A stretch of 64,000 nt of DNA from Thermoanaerobaculum sp. (GTDB lineage: Bacteria > Acidobacteriota > Thermoanaerobaculia > Multivoradales > UBA5704): the NCBI GenBank assembly GCA_021154885.1, contig JAJKHS010000131.1, positions 41,717-105,716 on the forward strand. Direction: 5' to 3'. Made by a program: the position numbers and the translations under genes. Under the pieces are notes generated by a model. The model saw only the letters and a program-made list of their open reading frames with translations. It was not told where the DNA came from and made no database searches. This document shows positions 60,591-64,000 of this stretch, in pieces (positions within the stretch are counted from its first letter, which is position 1; the number at the start of each line of letters is the position of its first letter).

Positions 60591-60609
60591 TTCGAGTCTT
60601 GAATGTGTG

Positions 60610-62322
60610 ATGAACGGCAAGAGACCAACTTTTGAGGACGCGGTTCTTCGCCTCAACTCAAAGAATCTCGATACTCTCCTTGAGACTAGCTGTCTGCTCT
60701 CTTGCATCGAGTTCTATGGCGGTATGAACTCGCCCCTGTTTCCGCTTCTCAACAATGAGAAGTGCCGTCTTTTCTCGGAAGCGATCGTCGCCAGCAAAGC
60801 TGCATCATATAAATCGGCTCTGCTAACACGCGACGATCTCGCCTATGTGCTTAATGGAGTGGGCGAGGCTCTCAACGACCCCCGATTCTCCCAGGAAGTG
60901 GCAAGTCAGGGATCTCAGGACAAGACGCTCTATGCCATGCAAAAATTCTTCGCGCGAATGGCAAACATCCAAATTAGACAACAGGAGATTAGGTCCAGTT
61001 CCACAGTTGGCCGGCTGCTTGCGCTACTGGAGGTCTTGCCGCAACGGGATCTAGGTCAGTTTGATCGTGATTCGCAAAATACTGTGCGACAATTTGCAGA
61101 GGAAGTACCGAAAGTGTTGGGTGCAAGTCTACGGGATCTTGCCACAATCTATATGCTGCTATCCTTATGGTATCAGCGATTAGACCGCATTGCCATGAGG
61201 TTACTTCAGGAGGTGCGTCCTCCAACGATACCAGGGAAGACAGAAAGTGAACGCCAAGCCTGGATGATGTACAGGCTATATGAACTACTGCCAAGTCTTA
61301 AAAAATACATGCCATTTTCTGGCAACTCTTTGTTAAACAGTTTGCCAAACCTTCCTCTGTCAGAAGCAGCCTTCATTGCGTTCGTTGGGTTATTTTCTAG
61401 GCCAATCAGAGGCATCCGCGACGAGGCCAAGAATACTGTTTATCAAATTGGCCCTGTAGGATGGCGTCTCAGCCCCCTGGAACGCTACCCACTTGTGAGG
61501 TTCGACAGTGCTAATGTACAATCCAGCTACTTCATTATTCCAAATGTAAGGACATTTATGCGGAGTTTCGCTGATGTCATACACTTTACTCTTCAAGAGA
61601 GATTCGGGAATTTGTATAATGAGGTAAGGGGCCTTTCGCAAGAAGTATATATCAGGGAGCTAGTAAAAAGCCGCCTACCATCGTGTATCGTCATACCGGA
61701 AATCCCGTATCGCTCCCCCAAGGGAGAGAAGAAGGGACCAGATTGCACCATAGTAGAAGAGATTAGCGGTTGTCTTATAGTTGTGGAAGCCAAAGCTCGT
61801 AGAGTCCTGGCAGAAACGCGGTTCACAATGGAGGAGAACATTTTTGACGCTAATTTCGCTCAGGTCTATGACTTGCTCCTTCGTCTCCCGGATAAGGTCA
61901 AAGATCTGTATGCAGGACTTCCAGAGTACGCCTCTTATCAAGTAGAGATAGATGTAACGAAACAAAAATCGCCAATATGTATAGCAGTAGTCGGTGAATC
62001 GGTATACATGTTAAACGAAATTATCCGTTATAGGGCGCGCACTGACCCTGGGCACCGGCTTCGGAGCTATCCGTGGATTTACTGCGTGATGTCGATAGAA
62101 AGCTTTGAATTAGCGGTTGAGATAGCAGCATCGGAAGGGGTCTCGCTGGCACAAGTGTTAGAAGAATTCTGGGAAGATGGCGCGACAATGGACCCTAGGG
62201 GTAGGATGTCTGATAGCTTCCGGGGGCGTAGGATCACAAAGGGTTCATCTTTCGCGGAGTCGTTCATTGCAGCAAGTGATCTCTTGGCAGCGCAAGGATT
62301 GAAGCAGATGGCCGACCCGTAG
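60610..62322 (+). CDS. AT-rich hypothetical protein with a PD-(D/E)XK-like motif
   Basis: A 570-residue soluble protein with notably lower GC and different codon use (TTA, ATA, AGA frequent) than its neighbours, a sign of transfer. The N-terminal 330 residues are helical and unrecognised. Near residue 375 comes IPEIPYRSPKGEKKGPDCTIVEEISGCLIVVEAKARRV, whose D-x(n)-E-A-K arrangement resembles a restriction-endonuclease-like core. It sits alone in a toxin-antitoxin-rich block and may be a defence or mobile-element nuclease. No partner gene is evident. Confidence 0.65.
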   Translation: MNGKRPTFEDAVLRLNSKNLDTLLETSCLLSCIEFYGGMNSPLFPLLNNEKCRLFSEAIVASKAASYKSALLTRDDLAYVLNGVGEALNDPRFSQEVASQGSQDKTLYAMQKFFARMANIQIRQQEIRSSSTVGRLLALLEVLPQRDLGQFDRDSQNTVRQFAEEVPKVLGASLRDLATIYMLLSLWYQRLDRIAMRLLQEVRPPTIPGKTESERQAWMMYRLYELLPSLKKYMPFSGNSLLNSLPNLPLSEAAFIAFVGLFSRPIRGIRDEAKNTVYQIGPVGWRLSPLERYPLVRFDSANVQSSYFIIPNVRTFMRSFADVIHFTLQERFGNLYNEVRGLSQEVYIRELVKSRLPSCIVIPEIPYRSPKGEKKGPDCTIVEEISGCLIVVEAKARRVLAETRFTMEENIFDANFAQVYDLLLRLPDKVKDLYAGLPEYASYQVEIDVTKQKSPICIAVVGESVYMLNEIIRYRARTDPGHRLRSYPWIYCVMSIESFELAVEIAASEGVSLAQVLEEFWEDGATMDPRGRMSDSFRGRRITKGSSFAESFIAASDLLAAQGLKQMADP

Positions 62323-62355
62323 CCACCTTTGCCCTCAGAGTCTATGTAGCTCAGG

Positions 62356-62616
62356 CTAGACCAGGATCTTGGCCGGCTGAGCGGGAGCCTCGGAGTACAT
62401 GTCCCAGTACCGCTGCGGTGCCGGAGGCAGGGTTGCGAAGGGATCGACTCCGAGCTTCTCGCTCGCGAGGATCCGTCCCACCAGCAGGCGGTTCAACTGG
62501 TAGAGGAGGTCGTCTTCGGTCTTGCCCTGGGCTGCGATATCGACCTCCAGGCACTGGGCAACGAGCCACGGCCCTTCTCTGAACTGCACGACCCGGATCA
62601 CCTGTCCGTCGTTCAT
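62356..62616 (-). CDS. HicB-like antitoxin, no partner
   Basis: About 86 residues from ATG at 62616, with GGGAGGAGG upstream. QVIRVVQFREGPWLVAQCLE, VDIAAQGKTEDDLLYQLNRLL and LGVDPFATLPPAPQRYWDMY match the short HicB-like proteins found without HicA. No hicA is present on either side. Confidence 0.75.
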   Translation of the reverse strand: MNDGQVIRVVQFREGPWLVAQCLEVDIAAQGKTEDDLLYQLNRLLVGRILASEKLGVDPFATLPPAPQRYWDMYSEAPAQPAKILV

Positions 62617-62723
62617 TGGAATGTCCTCCTCCCGCTTCAAGTATACCACGGCATGTCCTCAGGCGATAGACACGTCCCGCGGTCTCCAGGAGCTTTCGGC
62701 CTCTCGTGGCCCCTCCCCCTTCC

Positions 62724-62752
62724 TTGACACGCCCCATCCCGCAGGTAAGAAT
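62724..62752 (+). promoter_or_regulatory. candidate promoter of the nuo operon
   Basis: TTGACA is followed after 17 bases by AAGAAT, at 62-90 bp before the nuoA start. It would drive nuoABC; the -10 has only four matches, so this is tentative. Confidence 0.45.
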
Positions 62753-62813
62753 ACGCCCGCGTCAGCGAAAGGAGCTTCCTGGTCGTATCTAAGCAGGTGA
62801 AGGCAGGTCAATC

Positions 62814-63170
62814 ATGACGAGCTATTTGCCGATTCTCGTATTCACGCTGGTGGCCATCGGCTTCCTGGTGGTCTCGCTGCTGGCGGCCAAGCTGCTGCGC
62901 CATGGCGGCTCGGTCGCCACCAACCTGGACCCCTATGAGTGCGGCAACGAGCCCGAGACCCTGGCCCACGACCACCGGTTCTCCATCCGCTACTACCTCA
63001 TCGCCGTCCTCTTCGTCATCTTCGACGTCGAGACCATCTTCCTCTTCCCATGGGCGGTGATGTTCGACCGCCTGGCACTCTTCGGGTTCATCGAGATGTC
63101 GGTGTTCCTGGTCATCCTCATCACGGGTTACGTCTTCATCTGGAATCGGGGGGCGCTGCGTTGGGCCTGA
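62814..63170 (+). CDS. nuoA: NADH-quinone oxidoreductase subunit A
   Basis: A 118-residue membrane protein with three helices. The conserved YECGNEP loop is followed by [28 protein letters not shown], the family signature. It belongs to the membrane arm of complex I. The stop overlaps the nuoB start (TGATG), as in most nuo operons. Confidence 0.97.
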   Translation: MTSYLPILVFTLVAIGFLVVSLLAAKLLRHGGSVATNLDPYECGNEPETLAHDHRFSIRYYLIAVLFVIFDVETIFLFPWAVMFDRLALFGFIEMSVFLVILITGYVFIWNRGALRWA

Positions 63171-63670
63171 TGGACTCGGTCGAGGCGAACGTCCTCACCA
63201 CCACGTACGACAAGATCTTCAACTGGGCGCGCCGTTCGGCCATCTGGCCGATGCAGTTCGGCCTCGCCTGCTGCGCCATCGAGATGATGGCGGTGCTCGA
63301 CCCGCGGCACGACATGTCCCGCTTCGGCGCCGAGGTGTTCCGCGCGACACCGCGCCAGAGCGACCTGATGATCGTGGCCGGCACGGTGACGGAGAAGATG
63401 GCGCCCATCGTGCGCCGCCTCTGGGACCAGATGCCGGAGCCGAAGTGGGCGCTCGCCATGGGCGCCTGCGCCACCTGCGGCGGCCCTTACCGGACCTACG
63501 CCGTCACCCAGGGGGTCGACCGGGTGATCCCGGTCGACGTCTACGTGCCCGGCTGCCCGCCGCGCCCCGAGGCCCTCCTCTGGGGGCTCCTCCATCTGCA
63601 ACGCAAGATCGACCGCATGACGGTGGCGAAGCCCAAGGCCGTCCCGGCTGCGGCCGAGGTCCGCGCATGA
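63170..63670 (+). CDS. nuoB: NADH-quinone oxidoreductase subunit B
   Basis: A 166-residue protein. Cluster N2 cysteines are visible: [19 protein letters not shown] and [14 protein letters not shown] at 63170 overlaps the nuoA stop; the longer frame from 62939 would read through nuoA and is not real. It passes electrons to quinone. It has a C-terminal Ala/Lys-rich tail. Confidence 0.97.
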   Translation: MDSVEANVLTTTYDKIFNWARRSAIWPMQFGLACCAIEMMAVLDPRHDMSRFGAEVFRATPRQSDLMIVAGTVTEKMAPIVRRLWDQMPEPKWALAMGACATCGGPYRTYAVTQGVDRVIPVDVYVPGCPPRPEALLWGLLHLQRKIDRMTVAKPKAVPAAAEVRA

Positions 63671-64000
63671 GCGACGAGCCGGAGAAGCCCGCCGCAGGAG
63701 CGCCTGATTCCCCCGTGCCGTCGGAGGAGGCGCAGAAGGCTCGTGACGTCGCCGAGGCCAAGACCGACGCCGCGGTGACCGCCGCCGGCTCGGAGGCCGC
63801 GGTGGGCGACGTCCAGCAGCCGGCCGCTCCCGCCGCGGCGCCCGCTCCGGCCTCGGACGCCGAAGCGAAGGCCGCCGCCAGGGCCGCGGCTCTGGAGAAG
63901 GCCAAGGCTGCCGCCGCCGCGAAAGCCGCTGCCGCCGCCGCGGGCCAGCCGGTTGAACATCACGGCCCACGGGAAGAGGAAGATCGTCTCGACGTCGAAG
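63667..64000 (+). CDS. nuoC: NADH-quinone oxidoreductase subunit C, partial (5' part), long Ala-rich extension
   Basis: ATG overlaps the nuoB stop (ATGA). The visible 111 residues are a low-complexity Ala/Pro/Lys/Glu-rich extension ending [15 protein letters not shown]; the conserved NuoC core has not yet begun at the window edge. The identity rests on operon order. The extension is longer than in usual NuoC and may be disordered. Confidence 0.72.
   Translation, partial: MSDEPEKPAAGAPDSPVPSEEAQKARDVAEAKTDAAVTAAGSEAAVGDVQQPAAPAAAPAPASDAEAKAAARAAALEKAKAAAAAKAAAAAAGQPVEHHGPREEEDRLDVE

Overview
The window is high-GC, densely coded Gram-negative DNA. The gene content suggests a member of the Acidobacteriota, probably near the class Thermoanaerobaculia; this is inference from gene style, and there is no rRNA here to prove it. 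The pointers are lipopolysaccharide heptose genes, lipoproteins, a Ser/Thr kinase-WD40 protein, an acidobacterial-style VWA secreted protein, Sel1/TPR lipoproteins, a hybrid histidine kinase with a polytopic sensor, and a nuo operon.

Layout. 1-5.9 kb, plus strand: TerC (partial), an orphan transhydrogenase alpha subunit, a TPR-like protein, gamma-glutamyltransferase and a VWA protein. 5.8-12.5 kb, minus strand: a REC-EAL protein, then a small Trp-containing peptide, a polyprenyl-synthetase-family protein, a second related small peptide and a large PDZ-like/multi-TM hybrid histidine kinase. I read this as a ComQ-ComX-ComP-like prenylated-peptide signalling locus, the most exciting feature of the window. 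12.8-20.1 kb, minus strand: an AddAB-type helicase-nuclease pair, preceded by a 21-bp minisatellite. 20.4-30.1 kb: small proteins, a second TPR protein, a phosphoesterase-TM-GAF-like fusion, a PEP-utiliser-like protein, a DUF5009 acyltransferase-like protein with a premature amber codon, a phosphatidylserine decarboxylase-like protein and an intact hicBA pair. 30.3-44.3 kb: an M1 peptidase, a PDZ-Sel1 lipoprotein, a thioesterase, a very large secreted DUF4082-like protein with a papain-like core, an APC permease, an MsbA-like ABC exporter and a cobalamin adenosyltransferase. 44.5-54.2 kb: kinase-WD40, endonuclease III, a long inverted-repeat element, DUF559, heme A synthase, enoyl-CoA hydratase, pilB and waaC-rfaE2-rfaE1. 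54.2-62.6 kb: accessory DNA rich in toxin-antitoxin modules, mostly decayed, with two tRNA-Ser genes behind a serine-rich leader ORF and terminator, palindromic repeats, and one AT-rich nuclease-like gene that looks transferred. 62.8-64 kb: the start of the nuo operon (nuoA, nuoB, partial nuoC).

How it works together: core functions (complex I, cytochrome-oxidase heme A, LPS heptose, DNA repair, type IV pili) are interrupted by accessory blocks. In the toxin-antitoxin blocks the antitoxins are mostly intact while the toxins are deleted, fused or frameshifted. All functional statements come from reading translated sequence and motifs; no database search was run.
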